Of a stretch of 64,000 nucleotides of DNA, positions 16,825-25,192 are shown one piece after another. Origin of the DNA: a virus; IMG/VR virus record IMGVR_UViG_3300042698_000029, positions 62,001-126,000 of that record. The stretch is one strand, 5' to 3'. How positions within the stretch are numbered: position 1 is the stretch's first letter; each line of letters opens with the position of its first letter. The position numbers were made by a program, and so were the translations under genes. The notes beneath the pieces were generated by a model. It made no database searches and was not told the DNA's origin. It saw nothing but the letters and a program-made list of their open reading frames with translations.

Positions 16825-17208
16825 ATGGGCATCGTTTACCACGGCGTAGTTTCCGGCGTCCGTAACAAGATCGGACCCAGCGGCCTGATAATGACCCACT
16901 TCAACCTCAAGAGCCCCGACGGAACGATCCGTCACGTCATCGCCATGCGAGAGGGGCGCCGTCCCTGCCGGGGGGCCGAAGTCGTCCGGGACGGCATAAG
17001 GGCCGAGATCAGCGGCGAGTGGGCCGTCGGGAACAAGGGCCGCAACACCAATCCCGCGTTCTTCGCCCACCGGGTGGTCCTCATGAAGGCCGCCCTCATC
17101 GAGCCGGATTCTTCTCTTGGACCCATTCCAGGTACAGACGACGTATCGCCTGCTCCGCCCGTGGAGGACATGTGGTGGGACTGGGATACGATCAAGGACG
17201 CCTCCTGA
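16825..17208 (+). CDS. OB-fold-like nucleic-acid-binding protein
   Basis: A 127-residue protein. Residues 1-95 follow an OB-fold rhythm: YHGVVSGV, HFNLKSPDGTIRHVIA, a Gly-rich turn (CRGAEVVRDGIRAEISGEW) and a final strand FFAHRVVLMKA. A Pro/Asp-rich acidic tail of about 30 residues ends in DMWWDWDTIKD, as in single-strand-binding proteins whose acidic tips recruit partners. A plasmid SSB-like protein is a reasonable guess. It shares its promoter 14-mer with the FtsK/TraB gene. Confidence 0.5.
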   Translation: MGIVYHGVVSGVRNKIGPSGLIMTHFNLKSPDGTIRHVIAMREGRRPCRGAEVVRDGIRAEISGEWAVGNKGRNTNPAFFAHRVVLMKAALIEPDSSLGPIPGTDDVSPAPPVEDMWWDWDTIKDAS

Positions 17209-17233
17209 TGAAACTCCTTCCGTCGGACGGCAA

Positions 17234-17267
17234 GAAGCCCCCGGTGACCTGCACCCCCGGGGGCTTC
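17234..17267. terminator. Bidirectional hairpin terminator
   Basis: Eleven-base arms (17234-17244, 17257-17267) between convergent genes 16825+ and 17282-. Confidence 0.65.
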
Positions 17268-17281
17268 CCTCTGCTCAACGG

Positions 17282-17533
17282 CTAGATCAGGTCGATCGTC
17301 TCCTGCACGTGAGCCAGGGTCTCTTCCAGCGTCTCGTCCGGAATCGGGTGCCCGTACCACTCGATCAGCTCCGCCCGGCTCACCACCCTCTCGTCGGGAT
17401 TGACCTGCGTCGAGGTCCAGATCTCCAGACGCATGTTCTCCCGTTCCAGATAGAGGACCGGGTCGACGTGGAAGTCGTCGTCCAGCAGCTCGCGGAGGAG
17501 GGCCACCGTCACCCGGGGCCGGTCGCCGCTCAC
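17282..17533 (-). CDS. Hypothetical acidic protein
   Basis: An 83-residue product from GTG at 17533, which overlaps the preceding stop as GTGA. Helical, acidic, ending in ETLEETLAHVQETIDLI. Part of a three-gene string with a toxin-like gene at its head. Function unknown. Confidence 0.45.
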   Translation of the reverse strand: MSGDRPRVTVALLRELLDDDFHVDPVLYLERENMRLEIWTSTQVNPDERVVSRAELIEWYGHPIPDETLEETLAHVQETIDLI

Positions 17534-17823
17534 GGCTTGTCGCCCGTCAGGCCGAGCTGCTCGGCCATGCGGTCGAAGACTCCGTCGGGCACCGAGGGGG
17601 TCAGGTTCAGGTCCGGTACGGCCCCGTGGATCCGGCACATCGCCTCGCTGACGGCCCCCTCCAGGGTCTCGGCGTCGATGTTGCAGTGGAATTCAGTGGG
17701 GTGTCCGCCGCCGGTGGCGTAGCCGATGTCGCCGCCCGAGAACGCGTCGCAGCGATCGAAGGCGTTCTCCTCCTCGGGGGTGGTGGGGCGATCCGCGACG
17801 AGGTCAAAGGTCCAAGTCTTCAC
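17530..17823 (-). CDS. Hypothetical protein, possible antitoxin
   Basis: A 97-residue acidic protein. MKTWTFDLVADRP opens with a beta strand and ETLEGAVSEAMCRIH follows, a layout seen in small antitoxin-like proteins that have one strand plus E-x-L-x-x-A-V helices. It overlaps the end of the RelE-like gene by 20 bases, which supports a toxin-antitoxin pairing. No DNA-binding motif is evident. Confidence 0.45.
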   Translation of the reverse strand: MKTWTFDLVADRPTTPEEENAFDRCDAFSGGDIGYATGGGHPTEFHCNIDAETLEGAVSEAMCRIHGAVPDLNLTPSVPDGVFDRMAEQLGLTGDKP

Positions 17824-18157
17824 AAGGGGCTCCCGGAATATCGGTTCGGTCGAGGCGGGCCAGGATCAGCTCGCCCAGAGACAGCACGATGATGTACGTC
17901 AGGCGCAGGCCGGAGTCGTCGTCCAAGGTGACCACCCGGCTGTCCCGCGCTCTCAGCCGTTGAGGGTCGTTGAGGTGCCGGGCCGGAAGTCCGATGACAA
18001 GGCGCACGGCGCGGGCGTACTGGTCCGGACTGAGCTCCACCAGGTCCCGGCGGAAGTTCTCCGTGTAGACCAGGTTCAGGTCTCCCGCCACCGGCGTCGG
18101 CAGCGGTTCACGGACGGGTCGGGCCTGTCCGGGACGGAAATGATAGCGGGACGCCAT
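17804..18157 (-). CDS. RelE/ParE-like toxin candidate
   Basis: A 117-residue protein. NLVYTENFRRDLVELSPDQ, then DPQRLRARDSRVV, GLRLTYIIVLSLG and ELILARLDR reproduce the RelE order (helix, DP-x-x-L, basic strand, final strands). Followed by two short acidic genes overlapping in frame order, likely including its antitoxin. Confidence 0.5.
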   Translation of the reverse strand: MASRYHFRPGQARPVREPLPTPVAGDLNLVYTENFRRDLVELSPDQYARAVRLVIGLPARHLNDPQRLRARDSRVVTLDDDSGLRLTYIIVLSLGELILARLDRTDIPGAPCEDLDL

Positions 18158-18181
18158 GATGGGGCCTTTCGGGACAATGTG

Positions 18182-18226
18182 AACGACCCCCTCACCAGCC
18201 CGAAGTCATCCGGTGAGGGGGTCGTT
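18182..18226 (-). terminator. Hairpin terminator
   Basis: Fifteen-base perfect arms (18182-18196, 18212-18226) 21 bases beyond the stop at 18247. Confidence 0.65.
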
Positions 18227-18246
18227 GTCTAGGGGGATGGTACGGG

Positions 18247-18597
18247 TCAGACGAAGGAGGGCTCGTTCTCCTGGGCGGTGGCCGCGTCGTCCGTGCTGTC
18301 GGCGGAACCCTCCTCCGAGGGAGAGACCGCGTCACCCGGGTCCGACTTCTCCTCCGGGATGTCCACCCCGTAGCGCTCCTTGATGTCGCCGACGACCATG
18401 GCCCGGTAGGCCGGGTCGGTGGCCATCTTCTTCAGGTGGTCGCGCTTGTCGGCCCAGAGGGAGGCGACGCTGCGCAGGGAGGTGAAGTTCTTCAGCGGAG
18501 CGTCCATCATCGCGGCGACCATCTCGGCCTTGAACCGCTCGGCGGCGTCGGCGTCGAAGCCTTCGATCTCGTCGTGGAGGGCCTGGACAGTACTCAT
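18247..18597 (-). CDS. Hypothetical helical protein with acidic tail
   Basis: A 116-residue protein from the ATG at 18597 (AAGGAGAAA upstream). The first 80 residues are helical with mixed charge; the last 35 are acidic and Ser-rich. The build is that of phage/plasmid accessory proteins but no family is evident. Confidence 0.5.
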   Translation of the reverse strand: MSTVQALHDEIEGFDADAAERFKAEMVAAMMDAPLKNFTSLRSVASLWADKRDHLKKMATDPAYRAMVVGDIKERYGVDIPEEKSDPGDAVSPSEEGSADSTDDAATAQENEPSFV

Positions 18598-18750
18598 GGG
18601 TTTCTCCTTCATAGTGTGCCAACAAGGTCGAAGGTCGGGTCTCAGCTCGGAGGGGACATCTTTGCGATCCGTCCCAGTCTTTTCCCTGCTGGTTTCCCCG
18701 TCCTTCTGAGAGAAGCCTACGGGGTGAGCCGAACAGATTTAAGACCTGGC

Positions 18751-19800
18751 TCATGTGACCTGAGTCTCACTATCTTCTGCATCCGCCCGGTCCATGCCCT
18801 CTCCGAGACCATTCTCGATCACGGCCCGGGTCTTGTACTCGTCAAAGGCCCTGAGGTTGTTGCGTGTGACCGCGAACTTCGCGGCCTCGAAGAGCAGCTG
18901 CACCGTGTCGTCGTACCCCGCCGCGTCGCGGGCCACGAGCTTGCCCAGGACGAACGCAGACTTGCCCAGTTGCCAGCTGACTCCCCCGGTGCAGGCCCGG
19001 ACCGCATCGAGCTGCCGGGAGAAGACCTTGTTGACCGTGGCCCGGTCAAAGACCTTCGCGCCGCCCCCGACACCCCGGACGGGCTTCTTCGCCTCTTCGG
19101 TGGGGATGTGCAGCTTCGAGTCCACGAGCAGGGACCGGATCCAGTCCGGCAGCGGGGCCACCGGCACATCAGGTTCCGCCCAGCGGTACACGCCGTCCGG
19201 CCGGATCGTGGGTGCCAGGGTCGTCTGAATCCTGCCGGACTTCACGTCGACCTGCCAGGCCACCTTGCTCGTGGAATCCTGCTGGAAGTCCATGGCGTCG
19301 GGCGCGGTGAACAGGAGCTGGCGTCCGCCGCCCGGGGTGATGGTGACGGCCGTCGAGGAGAAGAGGTCCGGGTGATCGTTGGTGTGGGCCAGCATCATCA
19401 TGACGTCCATCCCGGTACGGGGTGTCAGGAACATGGAGCCCGGCCTGGCCTTCACAGGTTCCTTGGGCGGCACGCCTCCGTGGTCGTCACAGTCCAGGAC
19501 AACGAGGTTCGACGGCCCGCACGCCACGGCAACGCCGTACGGGCGGGTCCACCAGCGATGGATCAGTTCGGGGTCGGAGGTCGCCGCGTACACCCCGTGG
19601 CAGGTCTTCCCCCGGGGGATGCAGGGGCAGTCCTCGGGGCGGTGGGGCTTGCGCATGAAGTGGCCCTCGGGCTGCTTTTTGCAGGCTGGGCAGTTGGGTA
19701 GCGGGCGCTTGCCGTCCTCCGCCGAAAGGGGGAAGACCTTCCATCCTCCGGCCGCGTATCCGAGTGCGGCGCCGAGCAGGGACTGGGTGGTTCGGTCCAT
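18751..19800 (-). CDS. Bifunctional primase-polymerase (Prim-Pol) domain protein
   Basis: A 349-residue protein matching actinomycete plasmid and ICE Prim-Pol enzymes. The N-terminal ALGYAAGGWKVFPLSAEDGK is the usual opening, followed by a Cys-rich zinc insert (CPACKK, CPCIPRGKTC). IHRWWTRPYGVAVACG leads into LVVLDCDDHGG, the Asp-x-Asp catalytic pair. TPGGGRQLLFTAP is the later conserved strand. Such enzymes prime and extend DNA during element replication. The C-terminal helical domain is of unknown function. No helicase domain is fused; the P-loop ATPases at 15134 and 34075 could serve. Confidence 0.85.
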   Translation of the reverse strand: MDRTTQSLLGAALGYAAGGWKVFPLSAEDGKRPLPNCPACKKQPEGHFMRKPHRPEDCPCIPRGKTCHGVYAATSDPELIHRWWTRPYGVAVACGPSNLVVLDCDDHGGVPPKEPVKARPGSMFLTPRTGMDVMMMLAHTNDHPDLFSSTAVTITPGGGRQLLFTAPDAMDFQQDSTSKVAWQVDVKSGRIQTTLAPTIRPDGVYRWAEPDVPVAPLPDWIRSLLVDSKLHIPTEEAKKPVRGVGGGAKVFDRATVNKVFSRQLDAVRACTGGVSWQLGKSAFVLGKLVARDAAGYDDTVQLLFEAAKFAVTRNNLRAFDEYKTRAVIENGLGEGMDRADAEDSETQVT

Positions 19801-19856
19801 GGCCGTCTCCGATGTCAGAGACCCGTGTTAAGATCGGGCCTACGAGTTCGCGCAGT

Positions 19857-19893
19857 GAAAGAACCTCTTGGGTAACCCCCAGGGGGTTCTTTC
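19857..19893. terminator. Hairpin between operons
   Basis: Nine-base arms GAAAGAACC/GGTTCTTTC with an inner CCC/GGG helix, between the 59-residue gene (19979) and the Prim-Pol start. A second hairpin (19931-19963) abuts the stop at 19979. Confidence 0.5.
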
Positions 19894-19978
19894 ATGTGCA
19901 GGCTGTACAGATTCTTTCCGGGTAACACGAAGCCCCAGACCACCAGCGACGCGGTCCGGGGCTCCTGGTTCTCGGGTG

Positions 19979-20158
19979 TTACTGGAAGTCGCTGCGCACG
20001 GTCTCGGCGCGGCCGTCCTCCTGGGCCGGTCCCCGGCCAGGATCCATGAAGTCGCCGGACCGCTGACCCCGGGCGATGCGGGTCAGCTCCTCGCGAGTGC
20101 GGACAGGTTCGCCGGGGGAAGGTACGGACGCAGCGGTTTTACTTCGGAACAGTCCCAT
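19979..20158 (-). CDS. Hypothetical small protein
   Basis: A 59-residue charged peptide starting at 20158 (TAGGAG upstream), 13 bases after the GntR/HutC stop and probably in its operon. No motif beyond an Arg/Glu-rich helix (TREELTRIARGQRSGDF). Confidence 0.45.
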   Translation of the reverse strand: MGLFRSKTAASVPSPGEPVRTREELTRIARGQRSGDFMDPGRGPAQEDGRAETVRSDFQ

Positions 20159-20170
20159 GATGAAGCGCTC

Positions 20171-20932
20171 CTACTTGTGGGTGATGGTGAACTTGGCGGT
20201 CTTGGCCTGCGTGGTGATGACCACGAAGACCGTCTCGCCGTCCCGGGTCTTCGCCATGCAGAAGGAGCCCATGGCGATCGTTCCGGCGGGGACGCCGAAG
20301 ATCTCGGCCGACTCGGGACCCATCTTGGTGTCGCCGAACTCCGTGGTGTAGTCCTCCACGTCCCACCCGAGCCACTGGCTCATGTTGATCCCCGAGGGCG
20401 GGCTGACGATCGGGTGGCCGACCGGCGTCATCATCGGTGCCATGCCCGAGTAGCCGGGGTCCTGCGGCATGGCCACGGCTCGGTCGTAGGGGAGGACGGT
20501 CACCTTGTGCTGCACCGGGGCGCCGTTGACGCGCTTGACGTAGTGGCGCTCCACGATCTGCGTCCCGTCGGCGATGCCCCACTCGGTGAGGCCGTTCGCT
20601 TCGGAGATGCCGACCTTGTAGAGGGTGGTCTCCTTGACGTCGTTCTCGTCGTCGGTGCTCCACACCGGGAGGGTCCAGTCCGGGGCCGAGTCGAAGGTGC
20701 CCAGGTGGATCTTGGTGGTCTTGGAGCCGATGACCCACGTGCCGGACTTCTTGGAGATGCGCACCAGGCCTCGCAGGGCCAGGGCCTGGTAGGCGGCCGA
20801 CGCCGTCTGGGCGGAGACCCCTTCCTGGGCACCGAGCTCGCGGACGTTCAGGAGCTTCTTGCCGTACTCGTAGCCCTCGGCCCCAGCCGCGATCAGGACC
20901 TCGATCTTCTCTGCGATCTGCTGCGCATCCAT
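20171..20932 (-). CDS. GntR/HutC-type transcriptional regulator
   Basis: A 253-residue protein from the ATG at 20932 (GAGGAG). The N-terminal winged helix reads LLNVRELGAQEGVSAQTASA then AYQALALRGLVRI, the GntR pattern. The rest is a UTRA-like effector domain (ETTLYKVGISEANGLTEWG, with later strands). Plasmids of the pSAM2/pIJ101 type use such KorSA/KorA-like repressors to control transfer genes. A perfect 7-bp palindrome (20970-20989) upstream of its own start and of the divergent CYTH gene is the likely operator. Confidence 0.75.
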   Translation of the reverse strand: MDAQQIAEKIEVLIAAGAEGYEYGKKLLNVRELGAQEGVSAQTASAAYQALALRGLVRISKKSGTWVIGSKTTKIHLGTFDSAPDWTLPVWSTDDENDVKETTLYKVGISEANGLTEWGIADGTQIVERHYVKRVNGAPVQHKVTVLPYDRAVAMPQDPGYSGMAPMMTPVGHPIVSPPSGINMSQWLGWDVEDYTTEFGDTKMGPESAEIFGVPAGTIAMGSFCMAKTRDGETVFVVITTQAKTAKFTITHK

Positions 20933-20969
20933 CGTTTCTCCTCGGTTGTGTTCCAACAGGTTACTTCTA

Positions 20970-20989
20970 TCTTGACACGAGGGTCAAGA
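20970..20989. promoter_or_regulatory. Operator palindrome for the GntR/HutC gene
   Basis: Arms TCTTGAC and GTCAAGA flank six bases. It sits midway between divergent genes 20932- and 21048+, and TTGACA inside it could be a -35 box. Confidence 0.6.
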
Positions 20990-21047
20990 TGAACCAGGGT
21001 GTGGGACATAGCTCACAGCCGTTGAGCAACGTCATGAGGGAGAAGCC

Positions 21048-21512
21048 GTGAACGAGTCCAAGCGCCGCCTCAACGACATCGACAGTCTCCGCCGCGAACT
21101 GGTCGGGGCGGGATGGCGCAAGAGCGGCTTCGCCACCGAAGTCGACCTCTACTACAGGACCGCCGAAGGCAAGCTCGGCCGGGTGCGGACCTGCGGATCT
21201 TTCACTCAGGTAGGCACCGAGGATGGTGACAGCCAGGTCATGAACGTCCCCTTCCAGGTCGAAGCTCTCCGCAAGGCCACCGACGGCTGGTCCACCGAAC
21301 ACCACGCCCGCGTGGAGAAGACCCGGTACTCGTACATCTCGGAGTCCTTCCCTGGAGTCCGCCTCGACATCGACTGCATCCCCGGCACCGGCATGTTCGT
21401 GAAGGTGCGTTCCGAGTTCGACCCCCACGTACTGGACCAGCTGGAGGTCAAGCTCGGCCTGGACCGACTGGAGCCCGTCGAAGCCCCCTACCGGGACCTG
21501 GTCGCGCGGTAG
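21048..21512 (+). CDS. CYTH-like domain protein
   Basis: A 154-residue protein with DLYYRTAEGKLGRVRTCG, VEKTRYSYISESFPGVRLDI and GTGMFVKVRSEFD, the strand order and alternating charged residues of the CYTH fold (class IV adenylate cyclase, thiamine-triphosphatase, RNA triphosphatase). The usual N-terminal E-x-E-x-K is not obvious, so catalytic competence is uncertain. GTG start behind GAGGGAGAAG. It is divergent from the GntR/HutC regulator and shares its operator, so it is probably regulated by it. Confidence 0.5.
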   Translation: MNESKRRLNDIDSLRRELVGAGWRKSGFATEVDLYYRTAEGKLGRVRTCGSFTQVGTEDGDSQVMNVPFQVEALRKATDGWSTEHHARVEKTRYSYISESFPGVRLDIDCIPGTGMFVKVRSEFDPHVLDQLEVKLGLDRLEPVEAPYRDLVAR

Positions 21513-21528
21513 CCGACCCCTCTTGACC

Positions 21529-21564
21529 GCGAAGCCCCCTCTGTGCCGATGGAGGGGGCTTCGC
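21529..21564. terminator. Bidirectional hairpin terminator
   Basis: Thirteen-base perfect arms (21529-21541, 21552-21564) between convergent genes. Confidence 0.7.
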
Positions 21565-21575
21565 CATGTTCGGAG

Positions 21576-22346
21576 CTACAGGAGGTCGTCAGTGTCCAGG
21601 ACGTACACCGAGTCCTCTGGGTTACCCGAATCGGAAGTCCCGGGATCCGAGGAGATGCCGATCACGCGGGTCCACCCGCCGTCTCCGTGGAGGACCTTGT
21701 CGTCGTAGCGGTAGTGCATGTGGCCGTGGACGTACACCAGCGGCGTCAGGGCCTGGATGGCGTTGGCCAGGTTACGGGGGTTGGGGATAAGGCCCGGGTC
21801 CGACAGCGGGGGCTTGTCCAGACGAGCGCTCGCGGGACGGTCGTGCGCCACGATGACGGACACCCCGGGAGCGGCGTCGCGGACGGCGGCTTCCATGGCT
21901 TCGGTGGTCATCTCCTCCCCGGGGAACCAGTGAGTCTCCGGCCCGGTGCACTCCTCCCACTGGAGCCGGTACTGCTTGTCCAGGGAGTAGGCACCTCCCA
22001 GGGCGATGAACCGGCGGCCACCCCACGTCCACACCAGGCCGTCGGGGGCCAGGCGCAGGTTCGGACGGACCCGGATGAATCCGTCGGAGTCCAGATCGTG
22101 GCCATGCATGTCGTGAATCAGCTTCACGTTGTCGTGGTTGCCCCTCACCACGGTCATCCGGCGACCGCTGCTGACGAGCATCCTGTTGATTTGGTCGAGG
22201 AACCGTACGCCGCGCCTTTCGTGGGTCCAGAAGCCGAAGTCCCCGACCTGGAGGATTTCCTCGATACCCAGGTCGACGGCCCTTTGGACCACCCATCGCG
22301 AGTGCGTGATGCTGCCGTGCAGGTCCCCAGCGACAAGGATTCGCAT
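21576..22346 (-). CDS. Calcineurin-like metallophosphoesterase
   Basis: A 256-residue enzyme with all dimetal motifs in order: GDLHG, GDFG, RGNHD, VAHD and HGHMH. The compact size fits phage/plasmid phosphoesterases related to serine/threonine phosphatases or nucleotide phosphodiesterases. The substrate cannot be read from the sequence. It stands alone between terminators. Confidence 0.85.
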   Translation of the reverse strand: MRILVAGDLHGSITHSRWVVQRAVDLGIEEILQVGDFGFWTHERRGVRFLDQINRMLVSSGRRMTVVRGNHDNVKLIHDMHGHDLDSDGFIRVRPNLRLAPDGLVWTWGGRRFIALGGAYSLDKQYRLQWEECTGPETHWFPGEEMTTEAMEAAVRDAAPGVSVIVAHDRPASARLDKPPLSDPGLIPNPRNLANAIQALTPLVYVHGHMHYRYDDKVLHGDGGWTRVIGISSDPGTSDSGNPEDSVYVLDTDDLL

Positions 22347-22431
22347 GCCCGTTCCTTTCCTTCGTAAGGATCACCTTAGCCCGTTGTGAGCTCAGGCCCA
22401 AGGTGGGCGGACAGTGACGCCCACCACACAA

Positions 22432-22466
22432 CGAGGCCCCCGTCACACTGCCTGACGGGGGCCTCG
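22432..22466. terminator. Hairpin terminator
   Basis: Fourteen-base arms (22432-22445, 22453-22466) just downstream of the ribbon-helix-helix gene. Confidence 0.65.
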
Positions 22467-22482
22467 CTTCTACACAGGGTTT

Positions 22483-22695
22483 CTAGACAATTCGGAGAAT
22501 CTCCGTCTTGCCCTCGGAGCCGAGGAGGATCTCCTTGTTCTCCCTCATCGCCTGCTGAAGGTACCGGTAGACGATGAGGGCGCGGTTCACCACGTCGGTC
22601 TGGTTCATCGCGGAGTCGTGGGACTCGTCCTTCATGGCTTTCGCCGCTTTGGGGATCAGGTTGACGGTGACGCGGGTGTTCTGGGAATCAGCCAT
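22483..22695 (-). CDS. Ribbon-helix-helix DNA-binding protein
   Basis: A 70-residue protein (ATG at 22695). RVTVNLIPKAAKAMKDES gives the beta strand and first helix, and MNQTDVVNRALIVYRYLQQA the second helix, of a CopG/Arc-type dimer. Small proteins of this class repress plasmid copy, partition or toxin operons. A palindrome directly upstream (22703-22725) probably mediates autoregulation. Confidence 0.65.
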   Translation of the reverse strand: MADSQNTRVTVNLIPKAAKAMKDESHDSAMNQTDVVNRALIVYRYLQQAMRENKEILLGSEGKTEILRIV

Positions 22696-22702
22696 GCAGC
22701 GA

Positions 22703-22725
22703 ACATACATCAGAAAGCTGTATGT
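22703..22725. promoter_or_regulatory. Operator palindrome for the ribbon-helix-helix gene
   Basis: Arms ACATACA and TGTATGT separated by nine bases, eight bases upstream of the start at 22695. Confidence 0.5.
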
Positions 22726-22727
22726 GG

Positions 22728-23141
22728 CTACTCCTTGACGACCACAGAGGAGTCCCCCGCATACACGGGCTCCGCAGGATCGCTCGTGAAGTAGTGGACC
22801 AGGATGACCACACCCGTCAGAGCCGCCGCGATCATCGCCCCCGTCAGCAAGAAGACAGCCAGGAGCAGCAACGCCATCGGATAGAACTTCGAGCTGCGGG
22901 AGCGCCGACCGGTTCGGCCGCCATGCGAACCCGTCTTACGAGTCTCACGGTCCTCCAGAAGCCGGGTCAGCCGGTACTTGCACCGGTCGATCTCGTTGAG
23001 GACGGCTTCGCGAGCCGCGCCGGGGTAGAGCTCGGGCAGGTCGCGCTCCAGCTCGATGATCCGGATGGTCATCCTCTGGATCTCCCGCGTACGCTCCGCC
23101 GGAGTCAGGCCCACCTCGTCGTACCGCTCGTTCTCCACCAC
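22728..23141 (-). CDS. Single-pass membrane protein with cytoplasmic coiled coil
   Basis: A 137-residue protein. Residues 12-60 are charged and helical (coiled-coil-like), a basic patch (GGRTGRRSRSSK) precedes one long membrane segment (residues about 89-118), and a short tail follows. The positive-inside rule puts the N-terminus in the cytoplasm. It is the last gene of a membrane-protein block between 22.7 and 26.4 kb that likely serves conjugation or intramycelial spread. Confidence 0.55.
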   Translation of the reverse strand: MVENERYDEVGLTPAERTREIQRMTIRIIELERDLPELYPGAAREAVLNEIDRCKYRLTRLLEDRETRKTGSHGGRTGRRSRSSKFYPMALLLLAVFLLTGAMIAAALTGVVILVHYFTSDPAEPVYAGDSSVVVKE

Positions 23142-23272
23142 CTCCGTCCTTTCTCTCCCTTTGCAAGAGACAGTGTGACCTAAATCTCAGAGAAAAACCA
23201 AGCGGGCCCGACCCTTTTCTCAGGGCCGGGCTCACGTTGGTGTCGTGCTTATCCCAGTTTCGGGCGGAATCT

Positions 23273-23908
23273 TCACTGGCCCACGACCGAGTTGATCGTG
23301 CTGCCGGTGGTCTCGGTGACCGTGGACATGAACATCCCCGGCAGACCGCCGCCGATGACCACCAGGCCCGCAATGGCCATGGCGAGGAAGAACTTCGTCT
23401 TGAGTTCGAACCACGGGGCGGCGAACAGGCCGAAGATGGCGAACACGCCGAGGTAGACCGGGTTGATGCCCTGAATCATGGTCATCTGGGCGAGCTTCAT
23501 CGTCATGTCCGTCATCATCTGGGCGGGCTTAGCCCAGAAGGAGTTTCCGTCGATCTCGCGGACCTTCAGGAACAGCCCCATCGCAGCCAGCCCCATGAGG
23601 ATTGTGAGGCCGGTCACCCACTTCGGGGCGTCCTTCGCATCCAGGACACCGTCTCCGTTCACGTCGTCCCAGTTCTCCGGGTTGAACGGGCCGATGGGGG
23701 CACGGGCCCGGATCACCTTACGGCCCCTCGCCTTGGCCTTGGCGTTCCTTTCCGGCAGCTTCTGGACCCGCCGGGGGGAGGTACCGAAGCAGTACATCAT
23801 CACAAAGACGATGGTCAGAGCAGCCCCGGCGAAACCACCGGCGGCTGTGGGGGTGATGGTCGGGGCCAGGTTCCCGGCGGCGAGCGTCTCGTACATGGTC
23901 GTGTTCAC
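23273..23908 (-). CDS. Multi-pass membrane protein with EF-hand/dockerin-like loop
   Basis: A 211-residue protein from GTG at 23908, overlapping the previous stop as GTGA. One membrane helix near the N-terminus, then a basic loop, then WDDVNGDGVLDAKDAPKW, whose D-x-N-x-D-G-x-x-D spacing is a calcium-binding loop, then three further membrane helices. Such a loop in a plasmid membrane protein is unusual. Neighbours suggest a spread/mating-channel role; this is inference. Confidence 0.5.
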   Translation of the reverse strand: MNTTMYETLAAGNLAPTITPTAAGGFAGAALTIVFVMMYCFGTSPRRVQKLPERNAKAKARGRKVIRARAPIGPFNPENWDDVNGDGVLDAKDAPKWVTGLTILMGLAAMGLFLKVREIDGNSFWAKPAQMMTDMTMKLAQMTMIQGINPVYLGVFAIFGLFAAPWFELKTKFFLAMAIAGLVVIGGGLPGMFMSTVTETTGSTINSVVGQ

Positions 23909-24738
23909 AGGGTGCCTCCCGGGGCGCCGAGTTCGATGAGGAAGGTGAGGAAGCCGGAGAGGTATCCGACCAGTGGAACCCGCAGCGCCCACAGGAGCCA
24001 CCGGGTGGAGATGAGTGACCGCCAGTACTCGGCAGTCGCGACCGAGAGGCCGAGGACGATCAGGGCTCCTATCCAGTGACCGACGGATCCGGCCTCCATG
24101 GCCGCCTGAAGGTACTCGCGCATCTGGTACGGGACACCGGTGAAAAAGTCCCAGGTGTGCGGAGTGCCGCCGCCGGTGAGGTAGGTGGCTCGGGGCATGC
24201 CCGGCATCTTCGCCGCGATGTCCGTGGCCACTATGAAGCGGTCGTACGCGGCCACGAGGAAACCCCCGGAGAAGAACCACGCGGTCCCCGTCATGACGAG
24301 GTACTTGAAGGTGTTCTGCTTCGTGAAGCCCTTCGCCCGCTTGAACTGGTGAGAAGCCTGGCGCCGGGCGTCCCTCCGCTCGTCTCGCTCCTCGATCGAA
24401 CCGATGGCCTTCTCGGCCAGTCGCTCCATGAGGCGCTTGTAGCGGAGTTCGACGTCGGACTTGCCCTCGTCCTCTTTCGTGCGCTCCACCGGCTTGGGGG
24501 CCCGCTCGGCTTCCGCGACCTCTGCCGCATCGGCCTGCTTCTTCCACTCCTCGGTCTTCTCCCGAAGCTTCTCCGTGGTGGAGGTCCGGATCTTTCGGAC
24601 ACGGTCGAAGAGCTTCGTCTTCTCCGTCTCGGGGTCGTAGTCGGGTTTCGGGGGAATTGCGAGCGGTGCATTTGAGGGCACCGGGGGAATCGCCCTGATC
24701 TCGGTTTCCGCTTCGAGAGTGGCGGGAGCCTGGTTCAT
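23905..24738 (-). CDS. Membrane protein with long charged N-terminal region
   Basis: A 277-residue product starting at 24738 behind AAGGAGGAAA; the open frame extends upstream without a good site. Residues 1-130 are Pro/Glu/Lys-rich with coiled-coil character (KLREKTEEWKKQADAAEVAE). The C-terminal half has three or four hydrophobic segments. Translationally coupled to the EF-hand-like membrane gene. Likely part of the same membrane complex. Confidence 0.5.
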   Translation of the reverse strand: MNQAPATLEAETEIRAIPPVPSNAPLAIPPKPDYDPETEKTKLFDRVRKIRTSTTEKLREKTEEWKKQADAAEVAEAERAPKPVERTKEDEGKSDVELRYKRLMERLAEKAIGSIEERDERRDARRQASHQFKRAKGFTKQNTFKYLVMTGTAWFFSGGFLVAAYDRFIVATDIAAKMPGMPRATYLTGGGTPHTWDFFTGVPYQMREYLQAAMEAGSVGHWIGALIVLGLSVATAEYWRSLISTRWLLWALRVPLVGYLSGFLTFLIELGAPGGTL

Positions 24739-24935
24739 GGCTTTCCTCCTTTTCCTCCGAGTTGTAACTGGCTTCAGTGGACGGCTTGTTGCGCTCTGTC
24801 CTGACACCAACAATGCCGCAAAAAAGCCCTCCCGTCTGCGACGGAAGGGTGTGAGGTACGTCTCTTTTCGGGGTAGTCTTCAGACGGGTGAACACAGGGC
24901 TTCCAGCGACGTCTCTGTGCTTTCCTTTCCTTCCG

Positions 24936-24974
24936 GCGGCCCTCCTCGGTACGTGATCTCCCGAGGAGGGCCGC
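24936..24974 (-). terminator. Hairpin terminator
   Basis: Fourteen-base perfect arms (24936-24949, 24961-24974) ten bases beyond the stop at 24984. Confidence 0.65.
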
Positions 24975-24983
24975 TCTCCGTTT

Positions 24984-25121
24984 TCAGCGTCCCTGACGAC
25001 GACGGTTGACCTCGCGGATGGCCGCCTGCGACAGCATCGGCCTGCCGCCGTCTCCACGCCGGACCAGGTCCTTGTACAGCTGCCAGTCCTGCTTGGTCCA
25101 GCCGTCGGTGTCCTCCTTCAT
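24984..25121 (-). CDS. Small basic protein
   Basis: A 45-residue peptide (ATG at 25121, AGGGGA nearby) rich in Arg, Lys and Gln: WTKQDWQLYKDLVRRGDGG then REVNRRRQGR. Between two membrane-protein genes on the same strand. No family recognised. Confidence 0.45.
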   Translation of the reverse strand: MKEDTDGWTKQDWQLYKDLVRRGDGGRPMLSQAAIREVNRRRQGR

Positions 25122-25192
25122 TCCCCTCACCTCCCTCCACGTAGAAGCGCCGCGCCCCGGGGGAGGAGCGCGGCGCCGGAACAGTGCTGAGG

